Assembly: GCF_000012305.1 (NCBI RefSeq)
Contig: NC_007204.1
Coordinates: forward strand, 1,488,001 to 1,552,000
Source: Psychrobacter arcticus 273-4
GTDB lineage: Bacteria; Pseudomonadota; Gammaproteobacteria; Pseudomonadales; Moraxellaceae
Direction: 5' to 3'
Length of the DNA: 64,000 bases
Positions 12,901 through 21,112 of this stretch are shown in pieces (position 1 is the stretch's first letter; every line of letters starts with the position of its first letter). The notes below the pieces were generated by a model that saw nothing but the letters and a program-made list of their open reading frames with translations, ran no database searches and was not told where the DNA came from. The translations under genes were made by a program, and so were the position numbers.

Positions 12901-13168
12901 ATGAGTCGACCATTTTTACCGCTTTACCATCATTACGCACATGCTCAACCAGCTGACGCGTCTGCGTAGCTGCACTGTCACGCTCGGCATCTGTCGGTTT
13001 GGCAAGTGGCAACAATTGCGTCAACCAGCGCTCTTCATCCACGCTATACAAAGGCGATATACGCGTATGCAGCTCTGTTGATGACTGAGCAATATATTCT
13101 GGTGACAACAAGTCGATAGGATTAAATAAAATCGGCTCTTGCGGGGTAAATTGCTCTACTGGGTTCAT
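9926..13168 (-). CDS. putA: Bifunctional proline dehydrogenase / L-glutamate gamma-semialdehyde dehydrogenase PutA
   Basis: PutA oxidises proline to P5C (FAD domain) and then to glutamate (NAD domain). Visible are the PRODH barrel (SIKLSALHSRYE, SIDAEEADRLEISL, RLVKGAYWDTEIK, FATHNAHT) and the P5CDH domain (FICISPWNFPLAIYTGQ, IAETGGQNAMI with the catalytic Glu, SAGQRCSACR with the catalytic Cys near residue 860, and QPFGGCGLSGTGPKAGGP). At 1080 residues it is shorter than E. coli PutA (1320): the N-terminal ribbon-helix-helix repressor domain is missing, so it should not autoregulate, and the C-terminal domain is supplied by the next gene. It is probably membrane-associated when reduced. The 720-bp upstream spacer may hold its control region. 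Confidence 0.96.
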   Translation of the reverse strand: MNPVEQFTPQEPILFNPIDLLSPEYIAQSSTELHTRISPLYSVDEERWLTQLLPLAKPTDAERDSAATQTRQLVEHVRNDGKAVKMVDSLLLEYSLDTQEGVLLMSLAEALIRVPDNYTADALIHDKMSVADWKKHLKNDNGFMVNASTWGMMMTGRVVSIDSDTTASGFLDRMTKKMGEPVIRSAMQKAMRIMGHQFVLGETIEGANKNSQPYRNKGYTYSFDMLGEAAITHKDAEKYFNDYLHAIKATASVKVKEGMPKPSVSIKLSALHSRYEATQEAQVMGLLRQRCLLLIEAAREVNVDISIDAEEADRLEISLKLFESLYRDNLTADWDGLGLVVQGYSKRAIAILAWLARLAIEVGDRIPVRLVKGAYWDTEIKLAQQKGLSGYAVWTRKEGTDTAYLACARFLLSEHLRGLIWPQFATHNAHTLASIMTMSSHRDFEFQRLHGMGDALYDHILQAYQIPVRIYAPVGAHKDLLPYLVRRLLENGANSSFVHQLLDKSYPIDKLTVHPYDKLLTNATLHNPDIPLPLAIYGARRASFGPNIFIGSQWIPFKAAIDTHIHKTWSATSVINGKAINDYDADGKIHQLDSQAVRAPWNHEVIVGEVVYANATIAQQAIAAAVAGQGEWQAVSAAKRAAILRKMADLYEENYAELMALCQVEAGKTLQDSIDEIKEAVDFCRFYADEAERLDDVVYEFIDLAGKPSRQVYKARGTFICISPWNFPLAIYTGQVVAALAAGNTVVAKPAEQTSLIAHFAAQLMYQAGVPVAALQLVIGAGDVGAALTAADNIAGVIFTGSTQTAQRINQSLNAHAQVSGELPVFIAETGGQNAMIMDSTALPEQVVRDAVLSAFGSAGQRCSACRILCVQEEMADDVIELLQGNMAELIVGNPLYATTDVGPVIDIDAKRGLEAHIERMRAEPTATILAQTPMSASSEVSQDQATFVLPTAIEVKSIDVIGGEHFGPILHVLRYEARDLNKLIDAINATGFGLTLGIHSRIENTVEHIERRAFVGNTYINRNQIGAVVNVQPFGGCGLSGTGPKAGGPHYVARLMTLTTEQLALKNNTTENITQTTIA

Positions 13169-13889
13169 AACAACTCCATAACTATCGTTTAAAATCTATC
13201 ATGAGTGATGCGTTGCGACGTCTTATTGCCTGTTATTACTATTCATGGCCACTATCATTAATTGCCATCAGTGTTAATCACCACTATCTTTAGATTGCCA
13301 ATAAAACATCACTGGCAATCAATCATAGTTAATTATTAAGCCTAACTAGCTATTAAACATCGATAGTATTCATAATAATCAACAGAGCAAACGACAATAT
13401 TAAAAAACGAGAAAATCCAGCATAAGCTGGAAGAGGACAAGTAGATCGTTTGAATGTGAAACGGACTACGTCAACAATATAAAGGCAATAACATAAAGCT
13501 AAGCGGCATTAGTGCCTTCTTCTTGTTAGTAGTGAAAGGAGAGTGTTTGCAATATAAAGTGGCAATATGCAATGCTGATTCACTGATAAGAAAAACCTCT
13601 ACGGCGTTGATTGAGGTGATGCGCTTAATATCCGCATATTAACATGAAATAAATATTCAAACTAACAATATTACGCATTTTAACCCATCATAATAGCGTT
13701 AAAAAACAAAAAGTTATTAACGCATTCATAAACGTGACGCTTTGATTATGATTTATTGTTTATTGTTTTAGGAATCAATATGTAATTAACACATTATTAA
13801 TGATATTTACCAAGATTAGCAGTACACTTGGGGTTGATATGAACGCACCACTTATAATGACTATTATTAATTATCCATGAGTCCTTTAC
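13169..13889. other. Gene-free spacer between divergent putA and tolQ
   Basis: About 720 bp, AT-rich, with no ORF of coding character and no RNA gene that I recognise. It must hold both the putA and tolQ promoters. A TATAAT lies at 13853-13858, upstream of tolQ, but no well-spaced -35 box accompanies it. Confidence 0.6.
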
Positions 13890-14621
13890 ATGCCTGAATC
13901 CTTAAATATTATCGACCTTATTACTCAAGCGAGCCTGCTGGTTCAGATCGTGATGGCTCTATTATTATTAGCATCGTTACTCAGTTGGGTGATTATTTTT
14001 CGCATGAGTGCGCGTCTTGGCACTGCCAGAAACTTTGACCAACAGTTTGAAACGTGGTTTTGGTCGGGTGAAGATTTGGCAAAATTGTACCAAGGTATTC
14101 AGGGCTCACCTGAGCGCCAAGGACTTGAGCAGATTTTTTATGTTGGTTTCTCTGAATATTTAAGAATGCATAAAAAACGCCAACCAAAGGATGACATCAT
14201 CGATGGGGTTGAGCGTAAGTTAAGGGTTGGTCTTGGTCGTCAGCAGCTGCTGTTAGAATCTGGACTCACGACGCTTGCCAGCATTGGCTCCGTTGCACCT
14301 TACGTCGGTCTGTTCGGTACGGTATGGGGTATCATGAATGCCTTTTTGGGCTTGTCACAAAATGAGCAAGCAACCCTAGCCGCTGTGGCACCGGGTATTG
14401 CAGAAGCATTGATTGCTACTGCTATGGGTTTATTTGCCGCTATCCCTGCAGTATTGGCTTATAACCATTTTACTGCCAAATCTAGTCGCTTATATGACTC
14501 ACGTGCTTTATTCTGTGATGAGATGACTGGTATGCTCCAGCGCGAAACCAGTAATGAGAGTCCACAACCTAGCAATCAAGTGAGCCAAGCTAATCAAAAC
14601 ACTCAGGTGGCAGGTCTATGA
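13890..14621 (+). CDS. tolQ: Tol-Pal system protein TolQ
   Basis: TolQ is an inner-membrane proton-channel subunit of the Tol system, a MotA/TolQ/ExbB-family protein that energises TolA for outer-membrane constriction. It has an N-terminal membrane segment (about residues 15-38), a cytoplasmic loop, and two further membrane helices in the family block ([20 protein letters not shown] and [20 protein letters not shown]). The 243-residue length is typical (230 in E. coli), with a polar Gln/Asn tail. It overlaps tolR by 4 nt (ATGA), implying translational coupling. ybgC is not found upstream. Confidence 0.94.
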   Translation: MPESLNIIDLITQASLLVQIVMALLLLASLLSWVIIFRMSARLGTARNFDQQFETWFWSGEDLAKLYQGIQGSPERQGLEQIFYVGFSEYLRMHKKRQPKDDIIDGVERKLRVGLGRQQLLLESGLTTLASIGSVAPYVGLFGTVWGIMNAFLGLSQNEQATLAAVAPGIAEALIATAMGLFAAIPAVLAYNHFTAKSSRLYDSRALFCDEMTGMLQRETSNESPQPSNQVSQANQNTQVAGL

Positions 14622-15076
14622 AACAAAGTCCCTATCGCCGTGAAAAAAAAGCACTGAATGCGGAGATGAACGTAGTTCCTTATATCGACGTGATGTTGGT
14701 GCTGCTGGTGATATTTATGGTGACCGCGCCAATGCTGATTACTGGCGTCGATGTTGATTTGCCAAAAGAGCAAACCAATACTATGAGTCAAAGCCAGCTA
14801 CCAGTCATTGTGTCTCTAACTGGTAGCGGCGAGATTTTTATCAGTTATGAGAGTAATATCGATTTGCATATTAGTGAGCCTGAGCTCATTGATACCCTAT
14901 CGACTTTGCAAAGCCAAAGCGGTGATGCGGGTGCTCAGCCGGTACAAGTGATGATTAACGCCGACCAAAACAATCAATATGGCGCTATCATGACCTTAAT
15001 GGCAACCTTGCAACAAGCTGGCATCCAAAAGGTTGGACTATTAACCGGCGCGCCCCTACCTACACCGACGCTATAG
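14618..15076 (+). CDS. tolR: Tol-Pal system protein TolR
   Basis: TolR is an ExbD/TolR-family inner-membrane protein with one transmembrane helix and a periplasmic domain; it partners TolQ. The sequence begins with a basic cytoplasmic stretch, then [20 protein letters not shown], which carries the conserved membrane Asp needed for proton use, followed by VDLPKE and a periplasmic domain with KVGLLT near the end. 152 residues is close to the family length (142 in E. coli). Confidence 0.94.
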   Translation: MKQSPYRREKKALNAEMNVVPYIDVMLVLLVIFMVTAPMLITGVDVDLPKEQTNTMSQSQLPVIVSLTGSGEIFISYESNIDLHISEPELIDTLSTLQSQSGDAGAQPVQVMINADQNNQYGAIMTLMATLQQAGIQKVGLLTGAPLPTPTL

Positions 15077-15200
15077 TCGTTGTCGTAATGTTAAAAGCTG
15101 CCTGTTTGGTACATTGGGCTAGAACGAAGCAGGTAAGCGAATAAAGCAGATAAGCTGATAACACTTGTCTTTTAGTATCACGTTTTTGAGTATTACTACC

Positions 15201-16208
15201 ATGCATAAGGCTCCAACCGTTTATGTACCAACTGAACCCGAAGGCAATGGGCTAACCTTACCCACGCTGCTCAGTTTGCTGGCACATGGTCTTGTCATTG
15301 GCATACTTATCTATACCTATCAAAATATGGACGTTGAGACCGCCGGCAGCATTGAAACGACCATGGTATCTCCTGAACAGCTGGCAGAGATGCAAGGACA
15401 AATCCTTGCCAATCGTGCCGCAGCAGTAAGTACCATGCAAGCTGACAGCGGTGCAAGTAGCACAGCTACGCCAACAGAAGCCTTTGATGGTAGCGTCAGC
15501 ACTTCAAATCCTGCTCAACCAAACTCTCAGCAAGTACCAGTCTTTACACGCTCTAAGGAGTCTGCTACTAGCCCGATGCTGATGAGTGAAGAGCAGCATC
15601 AACGCCTTCTTGAGCAAAACCAAGAGTATGAGCGCAGTATGGCTGAGTGGGCAGCACGGTTAGACGAATCCGTGTTAGAAGAGCATGACCAAATTGAAAA
15701 AGAAAGAAGACAGCAACTCATTGAAGAGCAAAAAACGCTTAGCGATTTTCGCAATAAGCAAAACAATCCTCCTAAGATTAAGCGCCCAACTGCCACCGAC
15801 CGAAATATAGAAATAAATACGGGTGGCTCTAGTAGCTCAGGTCAAACCCTTAGCCCATCAAACGATGGGCAATCGAATTTATCTGGTGATAGCACAACCT
15901 CAAGTCCTTCAAAAGGCAGCAGCCGCTCAGCATCAGGTGGTAGTCGCGGCGCTAGTAATAGTGAAATCATTAATCTTATCAGACGCAACTACAATCCACC
16001 GACTGCAGCAAAGGGCTCAACTCAGCGTGCTACGCTCACGATTACAGTCAATGCCAGCGGCAATATCACCAATGTTACCGCTTCAGGACCTGATGAAGCT
16101 GTCAATGAAGCCGCAAAACAAGCTGTATTGAACACAGGCAGCTTACCAATCGATGCTGACGACCCAAAATACCCGACCTTTACTCTACAGTTTAAAGGTA
16201 TTAATTAA
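15201..16208 (+). CDS. tolA: TolA-like cell envelope protein (TonB C-terminal domain)
   Basis: This is the tether of the Tol-Pal system, anchored in the inner membrane and reaching to the outer membrane. It has an N-terminal membrane helix (LLSLLAHGLVIGILIYTY), a charged coiled region rich in Glu/Gln/Lys (EEQHQRLLEQNQEYERSMAE and the following KERRQQL segment), a Ser/Gly-rich linker, and a C-terminal TonB/TolA domain (about 90 residues) with the LTITVNASGNITNV pattern. The reading frame opens at a TTG at 15165, but the ATG at 15201 is preferred. The membrane-start-to-TonB layout and position after tolR support TolA over TonB, although domain II is shorter than in E. coli (421 aa). Confidence 0.88.
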   Translation: MHKAPTVYVPTEPEGNGLTLPTLLSLLAHGLVIGILIYTYQNMDVETAGSIETTMVSPEQLAEMQGQILANRAAAVSTMQADSGASSTATPTEAFDGSVSTSNPAQPNSQQVPVFTRSKESATSPMLMSEEQHQRLLEQNQEYERSMAEWAARLDESVLEEHDQIEKERRQQLIEEQKTLSDFRNKQNNPPKIKRPTATDRNIEINTGGSSSSGQTLSPSNDGQSNLSGDSTTSSPSKGSSRSASGGSRGASNSEIINLIRRNYNPPTAAKGSTQRATLTITVNASGNITNVTASGPDEAVNEAAKQAVLNTGSLPIDADDPKYPTFTLQFKGIN

Positions 16209-16344
16209 TCAGTTGCTCATGCCTTATATTATTGATAACGTTACCTTAAATAGCTTGTACTGTAGAAGGTACTGCCTTATCTTTATGGCGGACTAATGAC
16301 CTATAAAAATGACCATCATACTGTTTTAGGAGCTCAACTTACTC

Positions 16345-17637
16345 ATGCGCACTCATAAAAAACTACTCACCTCGTTACTTGCTAGCGCCTCAAGCTTGCT
16401 TATCGCGCCAAGTGTATTGGCAGCGCCTGTCATTTTAGAGTTGGATTACGAGATTCCTGTTCAACAAAACCAAGTGGCTTTTGTGCCTTTTGCTGGTGAT
16501 AGTGTGTTATCACCTATTATTGTAAACGACTTAAGCAAAACTGAGCTCAAAATTACCAGTCAGAATCTACCGCAGCAGCCGCGCAGTAGCAGCGAGCTGT
16601 CAGGAACATTACCTGTATGGCAAAGTATGGGTATTCCCTATCTTGTCGTGGGTAGCACCCGCAGTAGCCGCGGTAAAGTGGTGACCGATTATGAAGTGAT
16701 TGAGGTTAAAACAGGACGCGTTATCGAAGGCAAGCAAACTTTAACCACTGATAACAACAAAGATAGCATGCGCTATGCCGGTCACGTCATCGCAGATAAA
16801 GTTTATGAGCTCATTACCGGCATTCCAGGTGACTTCTCAGGGCGTATTGCTTATATTGAAGAAATTGGTGCAGGAAAAGCAAAAGTCTCACGCTTAAAAA
16901 TCATGGATGCCGATGGTGAAAACGCCAAAACCATTACCGAAGTTTCAGGCTCTATCTTCTCCCCAGCATGGTCGCCTGATGGCAACCGTATTGCCTATGC
17001 GGTACAACGCGATAAATCATATCCTGTCATTTATGTACAAAGCGTGAGCGGCGGCGGCGCAACGCCATTGACCCCTTTCCCTGGTAGTAACTTAAGTCCT
17101 TCATTCTCACCAGATGGCAGCAAAATACTGTTCTCTAGTAGCTTTGAGGGCAGCGCTGATATTTATGAGATGAGTGCCAGCGGCGGTCAACCAAGAAGAC
17201 TCACCAACTGGCCAAGCAGTGAAGTACAGCCAAGCTACGCTCCTGATGGCAGATCTTTTGTCTTTGTGTCTGATAAAGCTGGATTTAATAAACCACAGAT
17301 TTATCGTTATGAGTTTGGTTCGGGACGTACAACCAAGGTGTCCAATAGTGGTTATGCGACCAGCCCTCAATTCAGTAGCGATGGCTCACAGATTGCCTTT
17401 TTAAATGGTCGCTCAGCTGCCATCATGAATAGCGGCGGCGCGGTCACTGCCAATTTAGGTAATACCGGCATTGATGAAGCACCGAGCTTTTCGCCTAATG
17501 GTAAGCGCGTCGTTTATGCCTCAAAGCAAGGTGGTAAAGGCGTACTAACTATCAAATCCCTAAATGGTGGCGAAGCCTTTGGTAAATCTGGGCAAGGCGT
17601 TATCCGTTCACCTGTCTGGTCAGCCAGTCCCAGATAA
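16345..17637 (+). CDS. tolB: Tol-Pal system beta-propeller protein TolB
   Basis: TolB is a periplasmic protein that binds Pal, OmpA and Lpp and is released by TolA. A signal peptide (about 27 residues ending VLAA) is followed by an N-terminal alpha/beta domain and a six-bladed propeller of PD40-type repeats (FSPAWSPDGNRIAYA, LSPSFSPDGSKILFSS, VQPSYAPDGRSFVFVSD, TSPQFSSDGSQIAFL, EAPSFSPNGKRVVYAS). 430 residues matches E. coli (430). A terminator follows directly, and pal, normally next, is absent. Confidence 0.97.
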   Translation: MRTHKKLLTSLLASASSLLIAPSVLAAPVILELDYEIPVQQNQVAFVPFAGDSVLSPIIVNDLSKTELKITSQNLPQQPRSSSELSGTLPVWQSMGIPYLVVGSTRSSRGKVVTDYEVIEVKTGRVIEGKQTLTTDNNKDSMRYAGHVIADKVYELITGIPGDFSGRIAYIEEIGAGKAKVSRLKIMDADGENAKTITEVSGSIFSPAWSPDGNRIAYAVQRDKSYPVIYVQSVSGGGATPLTPFPGSNLSPSFSPDGSKILFSSSFEGSADIYEMSASGGQPRRLTNWPSSEVQPSYAPDGRSFVFVSDKAGFNKPQIYRYEFGSGRTTKVSNSGYATSPQFSSDGSQIAFLNGRSAAIMNSGGAVTANLGNTGIDEAPSFSPNGKRVVYASKQGGKGVLTIKSLNGGEAFGKSGQGVIRSPVWSASPR

Positions 17638-17664
17638 AGCTAGAAATTTATAACGTCTTAACCG

Positions 17665-17701
17665 CAAAAAAGCGCCCAAGCATATGATTGGGCGCTTTTT
17701 T
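17665..17701 (+). terminator. Terminator of the tolQRAB operon
   Basis: AAAAAAGCGCCCAA pairs with TTGGGCGCTTTTTT around an 8-nt loop; the T-tract follows the stem. It lies 27 bp after the tolB stop. Confidence 0.88.
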
Positions 17702-17721
17702 ATATGAGAGTAAATCGATAA

Positions 17722-17907
17722 TCTCTTATTCTAAGACTACTGAATAGAGATGGTCATCGCCTTTTATTTTTACCACCTTACAGTCCCGACCTAAACCCTA
17801 TCGAACAGAAGTGGGCGCAAGCTAAGTTTCTACGCCAAGGCTGGATGGAAAATAACTTAGATAAACTGTTTTATGATATGGGCTGCATTTCTTTTATATT
17901 GGATTGA
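17722..17907 (+). pseudogene. IS630-family transposase remnant (C-terminal end)
   Basis: No start codon, so it is easily missed. In the frame starting at 17722 it reads 61 codons ending in TGA. The stretch GHRLLFLPPYSPDLNPIEQK is the hallmark of the last catalytic part of DDE_3/IS630-type transposases (PYSPDLNPIE, with the third acidic residue), followed by KWAQAK and a short C-terminus. The N-terminal two thirds are missing and an in-frame stop lies at 17719. The sequence after the stop continues ...GACTATAGTG, matching the ends of the 138-bp repeat described elsewhere. It is a dead element directly behind the tolB terminator, where pal would be expected. Confidence 0.85.
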
Positions 17908-18114
17908 CTATAGTGAATTATGGCTAAATAATGAGGTTAATTGCTCATTGTATTTTATTTTGACTGTACATAATGGATACATAAGGCCAATCCCAAACGC
18001 TTCTCATAGAGCGTATTACTTCCATTTATCATGCGAGAATATCTTGCACAATCCTGTGCATTGGTTATGATGAGCGCTATTTTACCGTCGCCGATTGCTT
18101 TTTGAGATATCACC

Positions 18115-18279
18115 ATGAAGTCATTAACCTATTTATTTACATTTGCTTTATTTATGACAGGTTGTCAGTCGTTTCAATTTGTCGAAAGTCCGATTCCTGT
18201 CAAAAACGCCCCTAGCAAAAATTTATTGGTCAAAACTGTTCCAGCTACGGATATTACTGTTGAAAATAATGAGCGATAA
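18115..18279 (+). CDS. Small lipoprotein, 54 aa
   Basis: A short ORF with a clear lipoprotein signal: MKSLTYLFTFALFMTGCQSF has a hydrophobic core and a lipobox FMTGC with the lipidated Cys at position 17. The remaining 37 residues are hydrophilic with no recognisable domain. A weak GAGA lies about 9 nt before the ATG. No obvious promoter or operon partner is visible; it lies beyond the IS630 remnant and convergent to the flavodoxin-like gene. Function unknown. Confidence 0.55.
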   Translation: MKSLTYLFTFALFMTGCQSFQFVESPIPVKNAPSKNLLVKTVPATDITVENNER

Positions 18280-18371
18280 GAACGATATAAAAAGCTCACA
18301 ATAAAAAAAGTAAATATCGGTTTGATGTCTGCTTTTTAATATTTAATACTTGATAAATAGCTTTTGGATTT

Positions 18372-18974
18372 TTATAAGGCAGGCTGATGTTTGATGATCG
18401 TTTTTGCCAGATGATCACCAAACCAAATCGCTGTATCTATATCGCCCACGCCTGGTGTTTCTTCGGGTGGACCATCGAGCGACTGCGTCATCAAACCTAA
18501 AAAGCTAGACAGACGATTTAGGTCATGAGCTTCGTGACCTGTCGGCATCAGTGGCAGTCCAATCCAGTTCATACCATGCTGCATGCTATAAAGACAAATC
18601 TGTTGCAGTACGGCAAGTTTATCACCACTTAATCCACCAGAGTTGGCAAAAGCTGCTGCCCACTTCCCTTCCCATTTACGGTGATACCAACGCTTTGAGG
18701 TTTCATCCATAAAAGTCTTAAATTCAGCAGTGACGCTACCCATATATACGGCACTACCAAATACCAGTAGATCTGCTTGATCTAAAAACTCCCAATCCAC
18801 TTCATGGACATCTACCGCCTTGGCTTGCGATTTTGGCAACTGCTGACGGGCACCTGTCACTATGGCCTCAGCAACACGCTTAGTATGGCCATAATTACTA
18901 TGATAAATAACCGCTATAGATAGATTATTGGCTTGGTTAGTGACAGTTGAAGCAGACGATATAGATGTAGTCAT
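18372..18974 (-). CDS. Flavodoxin-family NAD(P)H-dependent oxidoreductase (WrbA-like)
   Basis: This is a flavodoxin-fold FMN-binding protein. The phosphate-binding loop HSNYGHTKRVAEAI occurs near residue 27, then FGSAVYMGSVTAEFKTFMD (FMN isoalloxazine-binding loop with the Y/MG pattern), AFANSGGLSGDKL, and a C-terminal HEAHDLNRL segment. The layout matches flavodoxin and WrbA-type quinone reductases, about 200 residues. It has a 19-residue Ser/Thr-rich N-terminal extension before the fold. It is monocistronic. The exact substrate cannot be told from sequence. Confidence 0.85.
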   Translation of the reverse strand: MTTSISSASTVTNQANNLSIAVIYHSNYGHTKRVAEAIVTGARQQLPKSQAKAVDVHEVDWEFLDQADLLVFGSAVYMGSVTAEFKTFMDETSKRWYHRKWEGKWAAAFANSGGLSGDKLAVLQQICLYSMQHGMNWIGLPLMPTGHEAHDLNRLSSFLGLMTQSLDGPPEETPGVGDIDTAIWFGDHLAKTIIKHQPAL

Positions 18975-19443
18975 ACGGGCTCTAGTAATGAATAAATTGA
19001 TGAATAATGAATTGCTGAGTAATAGTAACGTTTAGAATTTTCTGAGTAATTACAGCCATTATAGCCTGTAATCATACGGTTAGTACCGGATAGCTATTAT
19101 TAATGACGCTATCATCAGGTGTGAAAATAATCGCACCACCTATTAACAGACTGTCATAGAGTAGCAATATTTAGCGAATTATCAACTCACTTATGTAAAT
19201 CGCAACTTTGTCGAATATTGTGTAACACGTCTTGTCTTTATTGGGTCATACACAGTGGCCGTTAACGATTACATTTTGTTTATTCTATATATGCATATGT
19301 TAATTCCAGATTTTCTTTCAGGCTTGTTTTTATTTTTGACGTAATAGGATTATGATGTGGTGCTTATTCCTAAGTTACACACAAATACAATTAACGATTC
19401 AAGAAAATCCCAATCAAACCTATAAGCAGAGGAGACTACCACT
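18975..19443. other. Gene-free spacer upstream of the YeeE/YedE transporter
   Basis: About 470 bp between two divergent genes, AT-rich, with no coding signal. The promoters of both flanking genes must lie here, but I cannot assign boxes with confidence. Confidence 0.5.
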
Positions 19444-20700
19444 GTGACAACGTTAAGAGTTCAACTCGTAAACGAGGCGCGAGATCCAATCGTAAGAGAC
19501 AGTCTTCGCTTGAATGATCCACAAAAAATTCTGGTAGCAGGCGGCGCCATTGTGAGCTTTCTCATGCTGGTCTATTTATTAGATACGCAACATATTTCTC
19601 AGTCACTACTGCTTGGCATTGGCTTGCTATTGGGCTATACCCTCTTTCATGCCCGCTTCGGCTTTACCTCTGCATTCAGACGGTTAATGTCAGTCGGTAA
19701 TGGCCAAGCGATGCGCTCACACATGTTGATGTTAGCCATTGCCGTGACGCTGTTTGCCCCTATTCTAGCCTTTGGCACGACTATTTTTGGTGGACCAGTG
19801 GCAGGTTATGTCGCACCAGTCGGTGTCAGCCTGTTCGTTGGCGCATTCGTCTTCGGTATTGGTATGCAGCTTGGTGGCGGCTGTGCCTCTGGTACTCTTT
19901 ACGCAGTCGGCGGTGGCCGCTCGGTGATGTTCATCACGTTTATCTTTTTTATCGTTGGTGCCACTATTGGCGCTTACCATCTGCCATTTTGGACAGAAGA
20001 GCTGCCAAGCTTTGAGCCATTCTCTTTGGCCACCTCTACAGGTCTTGGTTACAGCGGTGCTTGGATGGTATCTTTGGCGCTTTTTGGTTTAATCGCATGG
20101 ATAACCTTGGTCGTTGAAAAAAGAACCAAAGCCCCTAAAATGGCACCTGTTTCTTCTGAAAAAGGCTGGAAACGTATTTTCCGTGGTTCTTGGCCACTCT
20201 TTGCAGCAGCGATTGTACTTGGTGTACTGAATGCGCTAACGTTAGTGACACGTGGTCAGCCTTGGGGTATCACATCTGCATTTTCATTATGGGGATCTAA
20301 AATTGCGAACGCTTTTGGGGTTGATGTCGCGAGTTGGGGCTATTGGCAAGGCGCAAACGCAGCAGCGCTAAATGCGTCTATATTTGCTGATTCAACGACG
20401 GTACTAAACATCGGTATCATCATTGGCGCTTTTATCGCATCAGCGGCTGGTGGCTTATTCAAATTTACGACCATTACTAAGGGCAATTTTGCGGCTTCAG
20501 TGATTGGTGGTTTGATGATGGGCTATGGCGCACGTCTAGCATTTGGCTGTAATATCGGTGCTTATTTTGGTGGTATAGCCTCTTTTAGTTTGCACGGCTA
20601 TATCTGGGGCATACTCGCCATGGCAGGCACGTTCTTGGCGCTGTATTTACGTCCTTTATTTGGATTGTCAGTGCCAAAATCTAGTGACTCGGTTTGTTAA
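19444..20700 (+). CDS. YeeE/YedE family (TsuA-like) sulfur-compound transporter
   Basis: This is an integral inner-membrane protein with about ten hydrophobic helices and two family repeats. Each has the conserved cysteine motif of thiosulfate/sulfur importers: GGGCASGTLYAVGGG in the first half and AFGCNIGAYFGGIAS in the second, which fits the TsuA mechanism in which Cys residues pass thiosulfate through the membrane. It starts with GTG preceded by AGAGGAG. 418 residues versus about 350-400 for relatives; the extra length is an N-terminal hydrophilic stretch of about 25 residues. No sulfur-metabolism neighbour is present. The substrate is inferred. Confidence 0.87.
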   Translation: MTTLRVQLVNEARDPIVRDSLRLNDPQKILVAGGAIVSFLMLVYLLDTQHISQSLLLGIGLLLGYTLFHARFGFTSAFRRLMSVGNGQAMRSHMLMLAIAVTLFAPILAFGTTIFGGPVAGYVAPVGVSLFVGAFVFGIGMQLGGGCASGTLYAVGGGRSVMFITFIFFIVGATIGAYHLPFWTEELPSFEPFSLATSTGLGYSGAWMVSLALFGLIAWITLVVEKRTKAPKMAPVSSEKGWKRIFRGSWPLFAAAIVLGVLNALTLVTRGQPWGITSAFSLWGSKIANAFGVDVASWGYWQGANAAALNASIFADSTTVLNIGIIIGAFIASAAGGLFKFTTITKGNFAASVIGGLMMGYGARLAFGCNIGAYFGGIASFSLHGYIWGILAMAGTFLALYLRPLFGLSVPKSSDSVC

Positions 20701-20743
20701 TTAAGATATAAGGGCATGTCATCAATTAGCACATTGATACATC

Positions 20744-20901
20744 TATCGTTGAAATACTTTAAAGTCGCTACCGTATTGCTGGTGTAAATTTTTTGCAGCC
20801 TCTGTCTGCGTAGGCACAGCAAGCAAGAAAAATTTGCACCAGTAGTAGGTGTTGTATCGATATTACTTTTCACCGACTGATATTACTTTTCACCGACTAT
20901 A
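20744..20901 (-). repeat. 138-bp MITE-like repeat, copy A (with internal 20-bp duplication)
   Basis: This is the reverse orientation of the dispersed repeat. It is 158 bp long because the end segment GATATTACTTTTCACCGACT is present twice in tandem. The element ends in CTATAG. It lies between the YeeE/YedE gene and pgeF. Confidence 0.9.
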
Positions 20902-21052
20902 GTAGTCTTAAAATGGCTAAATTTTGCCAAATATCGTCAGAAATATGGTTAATATGTTTATATTTACGGCAATTCCTTCCTTGTTTGTTTGGCTGCAATT
21001 TTCTCATTTTAAACCGTACAATCTAAATGATGGCACGCCCTACACTCAAATA

Positions 21053-21087
21053 AAAAAACAGCAGGTTAAAATTAACCTGCTGTTTTT
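21053..21087 (-). terminator. Terminator of pgeF
   Basis: The stem AACAGCAGGTTAA/TTAACCTGCTGTT is flanked by a run of A and a run of T, so on the minus strand a T-run follows the stem. It lies about 25 bp after the pgeF stop. Confidence 0.85.
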
Positions 21088-21112
21088 TGTTACATAGAGA
21101 ATATTTTATTGG

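Noticed and set aside
17873..18070. 65-codon ORF downstream of the transposase remnant
   Set aside because: Starts inside the transposase fragment in another frame, has no SD and no recognisable pattern; the 54-codon lipoprotein at 18115 is a better candidate.
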